Shown: in pieces, positions 36,338 through 44,962 of the stretch
Layout: every line of letters starts with the position of its first letter
Numbering within the stretch: the first letter of the stretch is position 1
From: Planctomycetota bacterium
Lineage (GTDB): Bacteria > Planctomycetota > UBA1135 > GCA-002686595
DNA: 64,000 nucleotides
Direction of reading: 5' to 3'
Assembly (NCBI GenBank): GCA_022446815.1
Contig: JAKVCD010000044.1
Span: 1-64,000, forward strand
Translations under genes and position numbers: made by a program
The notes under the pieces: generated by a model
What the model saw: only the letters and a program-made list of their open reading frames with translations
Database searches by the model: none
What the model was told of the DNA's origin: nothing

Positions 36338-37386
36338 AGGCGCGCCTCCATATCAGCCCTGTCTTGCGCAGCGTCGAGCGCCACCTTGGGAGAGATCGTC
36401 CCCTCGCGAACGAGCTCGAGCAGGTAGTCGTCGAGGGTGACCATCCCCATGCGGCGGGAGGTCTGGATCGTCGACTGGATCTTATTGGTCTCGTTCTTGC
36501 GCACGAGGTTCCCCACGGCCGGCGTCATGAGCATGACCTCGAAGGCAGCGACACGACCAGAGCCGCTCTTCTTCGGCAAGAGCACCTGACTCACGACAGC
36601 GATCAAGGAGACCGAGAGCTGGGCGCGGATCTGCTCCTGCTGATTCGCCGGAAACGCGTCGATGATCCGGTTCACCGTGCGGGCGCTACCGGTTGTGTGG
36701 AGGGTGCCGAAGACGAGGTGACCGGTCTCCGCGGCCGTGATGGCGGCTGAGATGGTCTCGAGGTCGCGCATCTCGCCGAGCAGGATCACGTCCGGGTCCT
36801 GCCTCAAGACGCGGCGCATCGCCTCAGGGAAGTCAGGCACGTCACTGCCGACCTCACGCTGGGTGACGAGGCCCTGCTTGTGGGAGTGGTAGTACTCGAT
36901 CGGATCTTCGATAGTGACGATGTGCCGCTCAGAGTTCTCGTTGATCCAATCGATCAGGGTCGCGAGAGTCGTCGTCTTACCAGAGCCCGTTGGGCCCGTG
37001 ACGAGGATCAGCCCGCGCGGCGAGCTCAAGAGCTCCTGCACCGCCTCAGGCACGCCGATTTGATCGAAGCTCAAGAGCTCCGAAGGGATGAGGCGTAAGA
37101 CAGCTGAGTAGCGGCCGCGCTGACGGAAGACGCTCGCGCGGAAGCGGTTTCCGTCTCCATGAGCGATGCCGAAGTCCGTGGAGCCGACGCTGTTGAGCTC
37201 CTCCCACTGCTCGTCGTTGCAGAGCTCTTTCGCCAGAGCTTCAGCCCCAGCCTCATCGAGCACCTCGTCGACGAGCGCGACGAGCTTGCCGTCGAGCCTC
37301 CCTACAGGCGCGCGGCCCGGGTTCAGGTGCAGGTCGCTCGCGCCCCGCTCGATCGTCAGCCCCATAAGCTCTCTTGCGTTCAACAC
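36334..37386 (-). CDS. pilT: Twitching motility retraction ATPase PilT
   Basis: The 350-residue length, the absence of an N-terminal GspE_N domain and the C-terminal sequence (VGNLVRKNETNKIQSTIQT, the counterpart of the family's AIRNLIRE) identify PilT rather than PilB. The ATPase motifs are GPTGSGKTTTLATLIDWIN, the Asp box TIEDPIEYYH, Walker B (VILLGEMRDLETI) and the His box GHLVFGTLHT. It would depolymerise type IV pili and drive retraction. It sits 16 nt downstream of one pilB paralogue and overlaps the other by 4 nt, so extension and retraction motors are co-expressed. Confidence 0.94.
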   Translation of the reverse strand: MLNARELMGLTIERGASDLHLNPGRAPVGRLDGKLVALVDEVLDEAGAEALAKELCNDEQWEELNSVGSTDFGIAHGDGNRFRASVFRQRGRYSAVLRLIPSELLSFDQIGVPEAVQELLSSPRGLILVTGPTGSGKTTTLATLIDWINENSERHIVTIEDPIEYYHSHKQGLVTQREVGSDVPDFPEAMRRVLRQDPDVILLGEMRDLETISAAITAAETGHLVFGTLHTTGSARTVNRIIDAFPANQQEQIRAQLSVSLIAVVSQVLLPKKSGSGRVAAFEVMLMTPAVGNLVRKNETNKIQSTIQTSRRMGMVTLDDYLLELVREGTISPKVALDAAQDRADMEARL

Positions 37387-37402
37387 GATGAAAGTCTCCT
37401 CA

Positions 37403-39061
37403 TCAGATCGGCTCCTCGACGCCAGTGCGCGTCACGCGCATGACCTCGCTCACACTCGTGACCCCTTGCAAGACCTTGCGCGCGCCGTCCACGACGAGCG
37501 CCTGGAGCTTGCCTGATCTCTCCGCGACCTCTGAGATCCGCTCGAGGCTCTCTTGCCTGAAAGTCATCTCGCGCAGGTCTGGGTCCATCTCTAAGGTCTC
37601 GAACAGCGCGACCCGACCGCGATAGCCGGAGCCCTCACATGCTGGGCAGCCGCGCGGCCTCCTGAAGCTGCGCCCCTCCACTTGAGAGGGATCCAAGCCT
37701 AAAGAGGCGATCTCCTCGGGCTTGGGTTCGTACTCTTCTGAGCACTCCGTGCAGAGTCGTCGCACGAGCCGTTGAGCGATGATCGACTGAATCGAGGCCG
37801 ACACCAGGAAGGGCGCGACCCCGAGGTCCTGCAGTCGTGTGATCGCGCTCGGCGCGTTGTTCGTGTGGACCGTCGAGAACACAAGGTGACCTGTGAGCGC
37901 CGCCTGGATCGCGATCTCCGCGGTCTCTAAGTCCCGAATCTCACCCACTAGGATGACGTTCGGGGCGCAGCGCAACATCGCCTTCAAGATCCTCGAGAAG
38001 GTCATCCCCACACGCTGATTCACTTGCACCTGGTTGATGCCGTGGATGTGGTACTCCACGGGATCCTCGGCCGTGATGATCTTCACGTCGGCGCGGTTGA
38101 GCTCGCTCAAGGCCGCGTAGAGCGTCGTGGTCTTACCTGAGCCCGTCGGCCCCGTCACGAGGCAGATACCGTGCGGGCGCTGAATGATCTTGCGGAACCA
38201 CGCATGCGACTCGTCGTCGAAGCCCAGCTCGCGCAGGCCTAGCAAGCTCGCGCCCTTGTCGAGCAAGCGCAGGACCATCGACTCTCCATGACTCGAGGGC
38301 AAAACAGAGGCGCGCACGTCGACCGCGCGGCCTGAGATCTCCAAGCCGATGCGGCCGTCCTGCGGCTTGCGCTTCTCGGCGATGTCCATCGCCGCCATGA
38401 TCTTGAGGCGTGAGAGCAGCGGCGTGGCGAGGTGCTCAGGGTGCTCGGCGACGTCCCTCAGCACGCCGTCGATGCGGTAGCGGATGCGCACGCGGCCGTG
38501 ACCAGGCTCAACGTGGATGTCGCTCGCCCGGAGCTCGAGCGCGTCCGCAAACATGCGAGTGACGAGGCGGACGATCGGCCCCTCCCCTTCATCCTCTGCG
38601 TCGGCGCCCATGCTCGACGCGACGGCGTCCTCAGACGCCTCTCCGAAGTGCAGGCGCACTGCCTTAGCGAGCGCGCTCGGCGTCGCCAGCGCGCAAGTGA
38701 TCTCGGAGTCGACGACGAAGGTGAGTTGGTCGACGAGGAGGCGCTTAACGGGGTCGTCGATCGCGACGACCAGCTTGCCCCCCTTCTGCATGACCGGCAC
38801 GACGCCCTGCTCGAGGGCGAACTCGCTCGGCAGCAGCTCAAGCACCTCCTCCTTGATGCTCCCCTTGTCGAGGTCGACGAAGGGCATGCCTGACTCCTTC
38901 GCCAGGGCGCGCATGACGACCTTCTCCTCTGCGTAGCCGCCTTGGATCAAGGCCTGGGCCAAGGTGATGCCCTGGTTACGCTGCTGCCCGAGGGCCTGGT
39001 TCAGGTCCTCTTCCCGGAGGGCGCCAGACTGAATGAGGAGTTCGCCGAGGGTAGGGCTCAA
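37403..39061 (-). CDS. Type IV pilus assembly ATPase (PilB/GspE), paralogue 2
   Basis: This 552-residue protein has a GspE_N domain (LGELLIQSGALREEDLNQAL) and the full core: GPTGSGKTTTLY, EDPVEYHIHGINQVQ, VILVGEIRDLETA, GHLVFSTVHTN, and the zinc pairs CTEC and CPAC near residues 450-485. It diverges from paralogue 1 in much of the N-terminal half. Both retain every catalytic motif, so both look active. It is first in the pilB-pilT-pilB-pilC order of transcription. One of the pair could instead serve a type II secretion system whose other parts are not in the window. Confidence 0.9.
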   Translation of the reverse strand: MSPTLGELLIQSGALREEDLNQALGQQRNQGITLAQALIQGGYAEEKVVMRALAKESGMPFVDLDKGSIKEEVLELLPSEFALEQGVVPVMQKGGKLVVAIDDPVKRLLVDQLTFVVDSEITCALATPSALAKAVRLHFGEASEDAVASSMGADAEDEGEGPIVRLVTRMFADALELRASDIHVEPGHGRVRIRYRIDGVLRDVAEHPEHLATPLLSRLKIMAAMDIAEKRKPQDGRIGLEISGRAVDVRASVLPSSHGESMVLRLLDKGASLLGLRELGFDDESHAWFRKIIQRPHGICLVTGPTGSGKTTTLYAALSELNRADVKIITAEDPVEYHIHGINQVQVNQRVGMTFSRILKAMLRCAPNVILVGEIRDLETAEIAIQAALTGHLVFSTVHTNNAPSAITRLQDLGVAPFLVSASIQSIIAQRLVRRLCTECSEEYEPKPEEIASLGLDPSQVEGRSFRRPRGCPACEGSGYRGRVALFETLEMDPDLREMTFRQESLERISEVAERSGKLQALVVDGARKVLQGVTSVSEVMRVTRTGVEEPI

Positions 39062-39219
39062 GAGCGTTCGTGGGCAGGGAGAGTGGATGAGGGAGGGCGG
39101 GCGTCGCCGTCCTCTAGCGGAGCGTATCGGACCGCCCCCTTAGCCTCCAGATTTCCTACCCGCGCGTGCCCATAAGGCTACGACTTCCTTGAAAAGCTCC
39201 TCGCAGCTGCGCGTCGCTC

Positions 39220-40785
39220 TCAGCCCCCAGCAGACCTGTTGGGAGGGACGACCCCACCCCTGCAGACGCCTGTAATGGGGATGGCGAGCTCCTTCTTCTC
39301 ATCATGAGTGAGGCCAAGGATCAGGGTGCCACGGAACGAACCTGAGAGGGACTCAGGCATACCCTGGCACGTCAGCTCGACGTCCACGGAGTTCTCGCCG
39401 GGGACAGGGGTGATCCGCGGCGTGAAGCGATCAGCGTGGACCCAGTCCGGATAGGGCTGGTTCGCAGGCGCGATCCCTTTCACAGAGACCGTGGGCAGGT
39501 TCTCAGCGAGGGGGAAGTCCGGATCATGGCTGGTGAGGCGGATGGACCGCGAGAGCACCTGGCCAGGGCGCACGAGCCCCATCGACATATAAGGCGGGTT
39601 GAATGAGAAGGGACCGACGACCCTGGCAGAGAGGGTCACGGAGACCTGGAAGACAGCGGGGCTGCCGTCAGGGTTGGGCTTACCGCCTTCGATCACTTTA
39701 TCGCTCAAGACCATGAGCGTGCGCGCGAGGTTGCCCTCGACGAGGTCAGGACCAGCGGTCGCCTTGAGCTTCCATGCGGGCGAGCGCCCCTCCTCTGTCA
39801 CCGCGCCGGTGGGCCGCAGGTCAACCGTCACACCAGCGGGAATGCTGGTCGGCTCGACCGTCATCTTGAGCGCCTCACTCTTGACGGTAGAGATCTGCAG
39901 CTCGAGGGTCTTCTCCTCGCCCTTACGGATCTGACCAAAGTTGAGATAGGAGGGCATGACCACGAAGAAGGGGTCGATGTCCGCCTCGAGGCCGAGCTGT
40001 GTCTGGCCGCGCGGATCGGTAGAGGTGATGTTGATGCGCGTGTTCTGATGCCCGCGCTTCCCCTTGGTGTGCAGCTTGGCAGGGACCCAGACCGTGGCGC
40101 CTGCGGGGATCGGGTTTCCATAGGTGTAGGCAAGGCGCTCCCCTTGGGGGCCCTCGTAGTACACCTGCGCGACCGTGCAGCCGCAGGTCGGCTTGACCTG
40201 GCGGATGATGAGATCCTCAGTGCCCGACGAGTGGAGTGTGAACTCGTGCTCGGCGACCATGCCCTGCAAGAGGTTCCCGAAGTCATGCTTCTCGGCGCCG
40301 ATGTCAAAGGTAAGGCGCGCGCCCTCGTTGGTCGCGGGAAGAGGCTTGTTCGCCAGCTCTTGCGGCTTCTTCTTGACGCTGTGCTCGTGGTGGTGGTCGT
40401 GGTCATCCTCCGGGTGGATGTGATTGCCATCCTTGTCAATGAGGTGACCCTCTGAATCACGCAGCTCCTTCAAGGGCTCAGCTTTGCGCTCCTTCTGCTG
40501 CTGCATACGAGCAGCCATCTTGGCCCGAAGCTCAGACTGAAAGCGTTCTTGGTCCGAGAGGTTCTCAGCAGGTGTCGCTACTGCGGCACCACCCGCGCCG
40601 GCCTGGCCGACCTGCACCTCCTCTTCGCCACCTTCATGATCATGATCCTCCTCGTCGTGCTCATGCTCATGATCATGATCGTGATCGTGATGGTGATCGT
40701 GCGGAGGCGCCTGCCCGCACGCGAAGAGTACGCTGAGGCAGAGAGACAAGATCGGGAGGCTGGAGATGCTGGAGTGAGATTTCAT
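39220..40785 (-). CDS. His-rich DUF1573 lipoprotein
   Basis: This 521-residue protein has a signal peptide with the lipobox LFAC (Cys near residue 23). Directly after it is a stretch of alternating His, Asp and Glu (about 28-55), then a second smaller HDHHHEH cluster near residue 130. A DUF1573 domain follows (FDIGAEKHDFGNLLQG, then KPTCGCTVAQVYYEG), an immunoglobulin-like fold common in Bacteroidetes and planctomycetes. The rest (about 270-510) is beta-rich, perhaps further Ig-like domains. The His/Asp/Glu tract should bind zinc, copper or another divalent metal. DUF1573 alone has no settled function. The gene is divergent from the small exported protein at 41020. Confidence 0.82.
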   Translation of the reverse strand: MKSHSSISSLPILSLCLSVLFACGQAPPHDHHHDHDHDHEHEHDEEDHDHEGGEEEVQVGQAGAGGAAVATPAENLSDQERFQSELRAKMAARMQQQKERKAEPLKELRDSEGHLIDKDGNHIHPEDDHDHHHEHSVKKKPQELANKPLPATNEGARLTFDIGAEKHDFGNLLQGMVAEHEFTLHSSGTEDLIIRQVKPTCGCTVAQVYYEGPQGERLAYTYGNPIPAGATVWVPAKLHTKGKRGHQNTRINITSTDPRGQTQLGLEADIDPFFVVMPSYLNFGQIRKGEEKTLELQISTVKSEALKMTVEPTSIPAGVTVDLRPTGAVTEEGRSPAWKLKATAGPDLVEGNLARTLMVLSDKVIEGGKPNPDGSPAVFQVSVTLSARVVGPFSFNPPYMSMGLVRPGQVLSRSIRLTSHDPDFPLAENLPTVSVKGIAPANQPYPDWVHADRFTPRITPVPGENSVDVELTCQGMPESLSGSFRGTLILGLTHDEKKELAIPITGVCRGGVVPPNRSAGG

Positions 40786-41019
40786 GAGGATTCGGGGCGA
40801 TGGGGAGCGATGCGGCGGGGCGGCTGCGTCTGCGCCTCAATTTCGCGAGGTGATGAGCTTGATCTTTGGACTCCCCTCTACGGCGCTACTTGGCGGCTTG
40901 ATGGCACCAAGATGGGACTTTTTTGGCCCCAAGCGGCCCGTAATGGGAGCTTGTAGTGACGGAGAGCATACGAGCGATGTTCCGAGCCGTCGACAGAGAG
41001 CGTTGTATAGGGAGTTTCC

Positions 41020-41622
41020 ATGCCTAGGATCGGCACTGTGACCACTCTGACCCGAGCACTTTTCTTGTCCGCAGCGTCCCTGGGAAGCCTCCAGGCGTCC
41101 TGCGTCACCCCCCCGTCGGCAGAGGAGCTCATGGACTTGGGCTTCAGGAGCCCTGAGCAGGCCTTCAACACCCTCCGCGCAGGGATCCGAGGAGACCTCC
41201 CTCGATTGGAGTACCGGGCCCTCTCTGGCGGCTTCCGCAGTCGCAACGGCCTGTCTCAGCTCAGCTACAGGGAGTTCAGGGAGCAGTGGTTCCGTGAGAA
41301 CCCCTGGCTCAAGGCTGCCGTCAGCGAAGCAGAGGTCCTAGAGCGAAGAGATCACCCCAGCGGACGCAGCTCCGTCTTGCGCGTGGGAGTCCTTGGACAA
41401 GAGGCGCTCGTCTTCCTTGTGGCAGAGGACTTCGCGCAGCTCTGGGATCGTGATGAGCTGAGGGAGGACGTCTTGGTGGATGACATGGGCGCCCTCCTCA
41501 AACAGCGAGACGGGCGCTGGGTCGCGAGCGTCCCCGGCGGCGGTACGGCACCCACCGAGCTGCGCCTCGGACGCGAGTGGAAGATCGACGGCATCGAGCG
41601 CGTCGATGAGTCCGCGCCCTGA
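41020..41622 (+). CDS. Exported protein of unknown function
   Basis: This 200-residue protein has a signal sequence (residues about 8-27: LTRALFLSAASLGSLQASC), with SLQASC possible as a lipobox. The mature part has a conserved-looking segment EELMDLGFRSPEQAFNTLRAGIRGDLPRLEYRAL, then YREFREQWFRENPWLKAAVSEAEV. That resembles helical proteins found near the start of planctomycete exported families, but I cannot name it. A GGGAG lies 6 nt before the ATG. Its stop codon abuts the stop of the convergent LOG gene. Confidence 0.7.
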   Translation: MPRIGTVTTLTRALFLSAASLGSLQASCVTPPSAEELMDLGFRSPEQAFNTLRAGIRGDLPRLEYRALSGGFRSRNGLSQLSYREFREQWFRENPWLKAAVSEAEVLERRDHPSGRSSVLRVGVLGQEALVFLVAEDFAQLWDRDELREDVLVDDMGALLKQRDGRWVASVPGGGTAPTELRLGREWKIDGIERVDESAP

Positions 41623-42207
41623 TCAGACGATCGAGAGGTTCGGGTCCTGCCAATTAGCGAGCGCCTCGTAGAGCCGCACCGGGTCAGACTCGACGATGAG
41701 CAGCGCGCGGTGGTCTGCGCGGAAGAAGCCCTCTTCGACAGCCCGATCGAGCGTCGCGATGAGCGGCGCCCAGTAGCCGTCAACATCCAGGAGAGCGACC
41801 GGCTTGGTGTGATACTTCAAGACCGACCAAGTGAGCGCCTCCAAGATCTCTTCGAAGGTGCCGAGACCGCCTGGCAGGGCGACGAGCGCGTCTGAGAGCT
41901 CATGCATCAGGCCCTTGCGCTCGTGCATCGTCTGCACGACGTGAAGCTCGGTCAGGTCCGGGTGGGCGAGCTCGAGGTCCATCAGGGTCTCGGGGATAAC
42001 CCCGATCGTCTTGCCACCCCCTGCGATGGCGCCATCTGCAGCAGCGCCCATCATCCCCGTTCGTCCTGCCCCGAAGACGAGGGTCGAACCCCGTCGTGCG
42101 AGGAGCTCACCAAAGCCCCTCGCTGCTTCGAGGTATGCCTCGCCGACAGCTGGCTTTGCACCACAGAACACGCAGACTGCAAGGGGTGATCTAGGTGTCT
42201 CCGTCAT
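41623..42207 (-). CDS. LOG-family protein (possible cytokinin riboside phosphoribohydrolase)
   Basis: I start at ATG 42207, 11 nt after AGGAGG, giving about 194 residues, normal for the family; the in-frame extension to 42354 is not conserved-looking and overlaps the upstream gene. The Rossmann-like fold shows AVCVFCGAKPAVG, LVFGAGRTGMMGAAA, the hallmark PGGLGTFEE, and LLDVDGYW. LOG proteins cleave AMP-type nucleotide 5'-monophosphates to base and ribose 5-phosphate. In bacteria they often act on purine nucleotides rather than hormones. It abuts the stop of the convergent exported-protein gene. Confidence 0.9.
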   Translation of the reverse strand: MTETPRSPLAVCVFCGAKPAVGEAYLEAARGFGELLARRGSTLVFGAGRTGMMGAAADGAIAGGGKTIGVIPETLMDLELAHPDLTELHVVQTMHERKGLMHELSDALVALPGGLGTFEEILEALTWSVLKYHTKPVALLDVDGYWAPLIATLDRAVEEGFFRADHRALLIVESDPVRLYEALANWQDPNLSIV

Positions 42208-42229
42208 CGCTAAATCTTCCTCCTGGCCC

Positions 42230-43399
42230 TCAGCCATCCCCAGGTAGATAAACCCAGAGCTCAGGCCGACCGGAGTTGCAGTGTACCGCCCTAGGCAACA
42301 GGGAGAGACCCACGTGCGACAAGAAGAGCGAGGTGCGAGCCAAGTGCCAAGCACCCGCTCGCTCCGCCTCTCTCGCAGCTTCGGGGCTCAGTCGTGATGA
42401 GAGCGACGGGACAGGGTGGAAGACCGACTCAACACCGGGGCTTCGGCTCGGCTCATCATCCTGTAGCTGATCGATCGTTGAGAGGGCCTTGAGGAATTGC
42501 TCGCGTGCCCCGTCGTCTAGGGAGAGGAGCGCGTCTGCTCGGTGTGTGCCCCTACGACTGAGCGTCGGCAGCAAGAGGAGGCCTAAGAAGGTCCAAAGCG
42601 AGAACCACAAGGCCGTCGTCACGAGCTCAGCGACGCTTTCGACGCCTGCACCAGGCATGGAGCACGCGAGCCAAAAGCCTGCGAAGTTCCAGATCAGGCT
42701 GAAGCGTGCTGTCATCTCATGCGCGCGTGATGACGCGATCTTTCGGCGTCGCTCGACCAAGGAGGCCAAGGCGTCCGGGTCGAGCAGCTCTAGCCAGCGC
42801 TCGGGCAAGATGATCTTCGCCGGCACCCCAATGAGCCCGGTGGGAGGGCCAGAGAACCCTCCAGTGAACGCGGGGTCCTCACCACGCAAGAACAGCAGAC
42901 CCTTTCCAAGCTCACGCACAAGAGCCTCTTGAGGCTCAACCTTTCGAAGGCCTCCGACGAGGCAGGCGAGCGGCGCTTGGATCCAGAGGTAGAGGCTCCC
43001 GATGATCATAAAGAGCGCGAGCGCCAGCGGTACGCCTGCGTAGCGCCCAGCCATGAGCAAGATAGAGCCCGAGAGCGAGGCCATCGCTGTGAGCACCGTG
43101 ACGCCTCGTAGCCACCTGCCAAAGAACCTGAGCGTCGTAGGAGCCGGACGCCCGAAGCGCCGTGGAAGGATCAGCCCTCCTGCTAAATCGAAGGGGAGCA
43201 TCACAAGCGCAGCAACACTGAGCACCCTGAAGAGCGAGACGAAGTCTGATGCGAAGGCCCCTCCGGAATCACCCAGGAGATCTGCGCAAGTGCCCATGCA
43301 CAGCAGCCAGATGGAGAGAACTACGACAAATCCAACTCCGGAGATTCCGGTCCAGAGCCGAGCGCGCGCGTAAGTCATTTTAGGAAGCTCAGAAGTCAA
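42230..43399 (-). CDS. Integral membrane protein resembling an M48-type peptidase without its zinc motif
   Basis: This 389-residue protein has several membrane helices in the first 150 residues (GFVVVLSIWLLCMG, LSVAALVMLPF, VPLALALFMIIGSLYLW), then a soluble segment and two more helices. In the segment (residues about 185-235) the line-up resembles the M48/HtpX region: GLIGVPAKIILPERWLELLDPDALASLVERRR. The HExxH zinc site expected after that is replaced by LVERRRKIASSR (residues 214-225). If the relation is right, the protein cannot be a zinc protease and may have become a regulator or scaffold. The relation is my reading of the pattern and could be wrong. Confidence 0.6.
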   Translation of the reverse strand: MTSELPKMTYARARLWTGISGVGFVVVLSIWLLCMGTCADLLGDSGGAFASDFVSLFRVLSVAALVMLPFDLAGGLILPRRFGRPAPTTLRFFGRWLRGVTVLTAMASLSGSILLMAGRYAGVPLALALFMIIGSLYLWIQAPLACLVGGLRKVEPQEALVRELGKGLLFLRGEDPAFTGGFSGPPTGLIGVPAKIILPERWLELLDPDALASLVERRRKIASSRAHEMTARFSLIWNFAGFWLACSMPGAGVESVAELVTTALWFSLWTFLGLLLLPTLSRRGTHRADALLSLDDGAREQFLKALSTIDQLQDDEPSRSPGVESVFHPVPSLSSRLSPEAAREAERAGAWHLARTSLFLSHVGLSLLPRAVHCNSGRPELWVYLPGDG

Positions 43400-44864
43400 G
43401 TGAATCGGTCTGCATGGCGTCCAACATCCGGACTACCGTTCGCACAACGCGACAGATCTTGTCGCAATCTACCTTGTCTACGGTGTCGCCAGGCTGGTGG
43501 TAATCCTCGTGGATGTCGGTGAAGAGGAACGCTACGGGGATCCCGAGACGCTCGAACATGGCCTGATCAGAGCGGTGGTAATAAGCGTCCGCGCTCTGAA
43601 GCTCGGGGAAGCCCTCGAGCTTCGCGAACTCCTCCATAAACCGAACCATCCCGTTGTACTTTTCGTGCTTAGAGCTCGGAGTGATCATGAGCTTGTCGGG
43701 CTCGTTACGACCGATCATGTCGATGTTTAGGTTTGCCACGGGCCTGCAGCCTTCTGGGAGATGTGGTTTATCTGACCAAGCGCGCGAGCCCCAGAGTCCC
43801 TTCTCCTCACCGGACACCCAAATCAGCATGACCGAGCGACGCATGGGACCGTAGGCGTGGAGCGCCTCCGCGACAGCCAGCATCCCTGCAGTCCCTGATC
43901 CATTATCGTCTGCGCCGTTGTAGACCTCACCGTCACGCGTGCCGACGTGGTCGTAGTGCGCTGAGACGATGATCACGTCCTTAGAGAGCTCTGGGTCGCT
44001 GCCAGGCCAGAAGCCACAGACGTTCTCCATGATGATGGTGTCCTCCCCTGCGCGCTTACGCGTCTCAGTGAGGCTCACCTCCAGGTTGAGGCCGCGCTCA
44101 GGCTGCCAGCCCTCGGTGCCAGCCCCCTCAGGGCAGCTCGGCGAGGCCTGACACAGCCCAGCCCAAGCGCCTTCCGTCAGGTAGAGCACGGGGAAGAGCT
44201 CATTATCGCGGCTCGGCCCACGCTCTCGTGATGTGGGATAGCTCACCGCCCCCTTTGCCATGCGCTCCACGTTGCCCTCGAAGCGCAAGCTGTACTCACC
44301 CGCCTTCGGCTCAATGAGCACCAAGCCAGCGGCCCCGGCTCGATCGGCGTCCCTGCGCAGGCGGCCAGTGGAGCGCCCGGCGTCTTCAAAGGCTAGCCAC
44401 GCACCCTCGACGCCCTCAAGGTCACTGAGGTCTCGGTTTTCCCCAGTCGAGCCAGCAAAAATCACGCTGGCGGAGCGGGAGAAGTCTTCGCTTACAGAAC
44501 GTGCACGAAACCAATAGTCCACGCCTAGCTCAAAGCTCGGTCCCCCTTCGATGCTCGCCACGCTCCCAGCGAGATCTACCGCTGAGTTCGTCAGCGGGTA
44601 CTCATAGAAGTAGCCCTTATGGCCCCCCTCTTCGAAACCTAACCTCATCAGCCGCGCTTGGATGAAACGAGCCGCGATTCGGATCTCAGCAGAGGGCGTG
44701 TCACGACCTCGCATCTCATCAGAGGCGATGAAGTGGATGTCCGCTTTCACGTTTTCGGTCTTCACCGCCTCGAGGGCAGGCTCTAAGCTTTGCGCGAGGG
44801 CGGCTGCGGGAGCTGCGAGGAGCAGGAGAGCGGAGCGGAGAGCTGAGTTCATTTGGGGGCTCAT
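43389..44864 (-). CDS. Secreted M28-family metallopeptidase
   Basis: This 491-residue protein has a signal peptide (SALRSALLLLAAPAAALAQ), a prosegment, a PA-type insertion (about 100-260) and a C-terminal M28 zinc aminopeptidase domain (about 275-480). The zinc ligands are visible: His in VSAHYDHVG, Asp in NGADDNGSG, Glu in SGEEKG, Asp in LNIDMIGR and His in DYHQPGD. The active site looks complete, so it should release N-terminal amino acids from peptides outside the cytoplasm. An ATG 12 nt further in (MNSALRS) is an alternative start. It partly overlaps the end of the M48-like gene upstream of it in sequence, but both frames are open on the minus strand and its stop lies 11 nt inside that gene's start region. 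Confidence 0.9.
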   Translation of the reverse strand: MSPQMNSALRSALLLLAAPAAALAQSLEPALEAVKTENVKADIHFIASDEMRGRDTPSAEIRIAARFIQARLMRLGFEEGGHKGYFYEYPLTNSAVDLAGSVASIEGGPSFELGVDYWFRARSVSEDFSRSASVIFAGSTGENRDLSDLEGVEGAWLAFEDAGRSTGRLRRDADRAGAAGLVLIEPKAGEYSLRFEGNVERMAKGAVSYPTSRERGPSRDNELFPVLYLTEGAWAGLCQASPSCPEGAGTEGWQPERGLNLEVSLTETRKRAGEDTIIMENVCGFWPGSDPELSKDVIIVSAHYDHVGTRDGEVYNGADDNGSGTAGMLAVAEALHAYGPMRRSVMLIWVSGEEKGLWGSRAWSDKPHLPEGCRPVANLNIDMIGRNEPDKLMITPSSKHEKYNGMVRFMEEFAKLEGFPELQSADAYYHRSDQAMFERLGIPVAFLFTDIHEDYHQPGDTVDKVDCDKICRVVRTVVRMLDAMQTDSLDF

Positions 44865-44962
44865 AGGAGATTAGGGGCGTATTTCGACCGCATATGCTAC
44901 GTCATCCCGACCTCAAAGGGGGTCTTGCGCAGAGGAGAGCTCTGAGCCGCGAGCCCCGCTGC

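Noticed and set aside
40657-40704. CATGATCGTGAT-type repeats as a short tandem repeat
   Set aside because: It is the coding sequence of the His/Asp/Glu tract in the DUF1573 lipoprotein; GAT/CAT codon alternation explains it.
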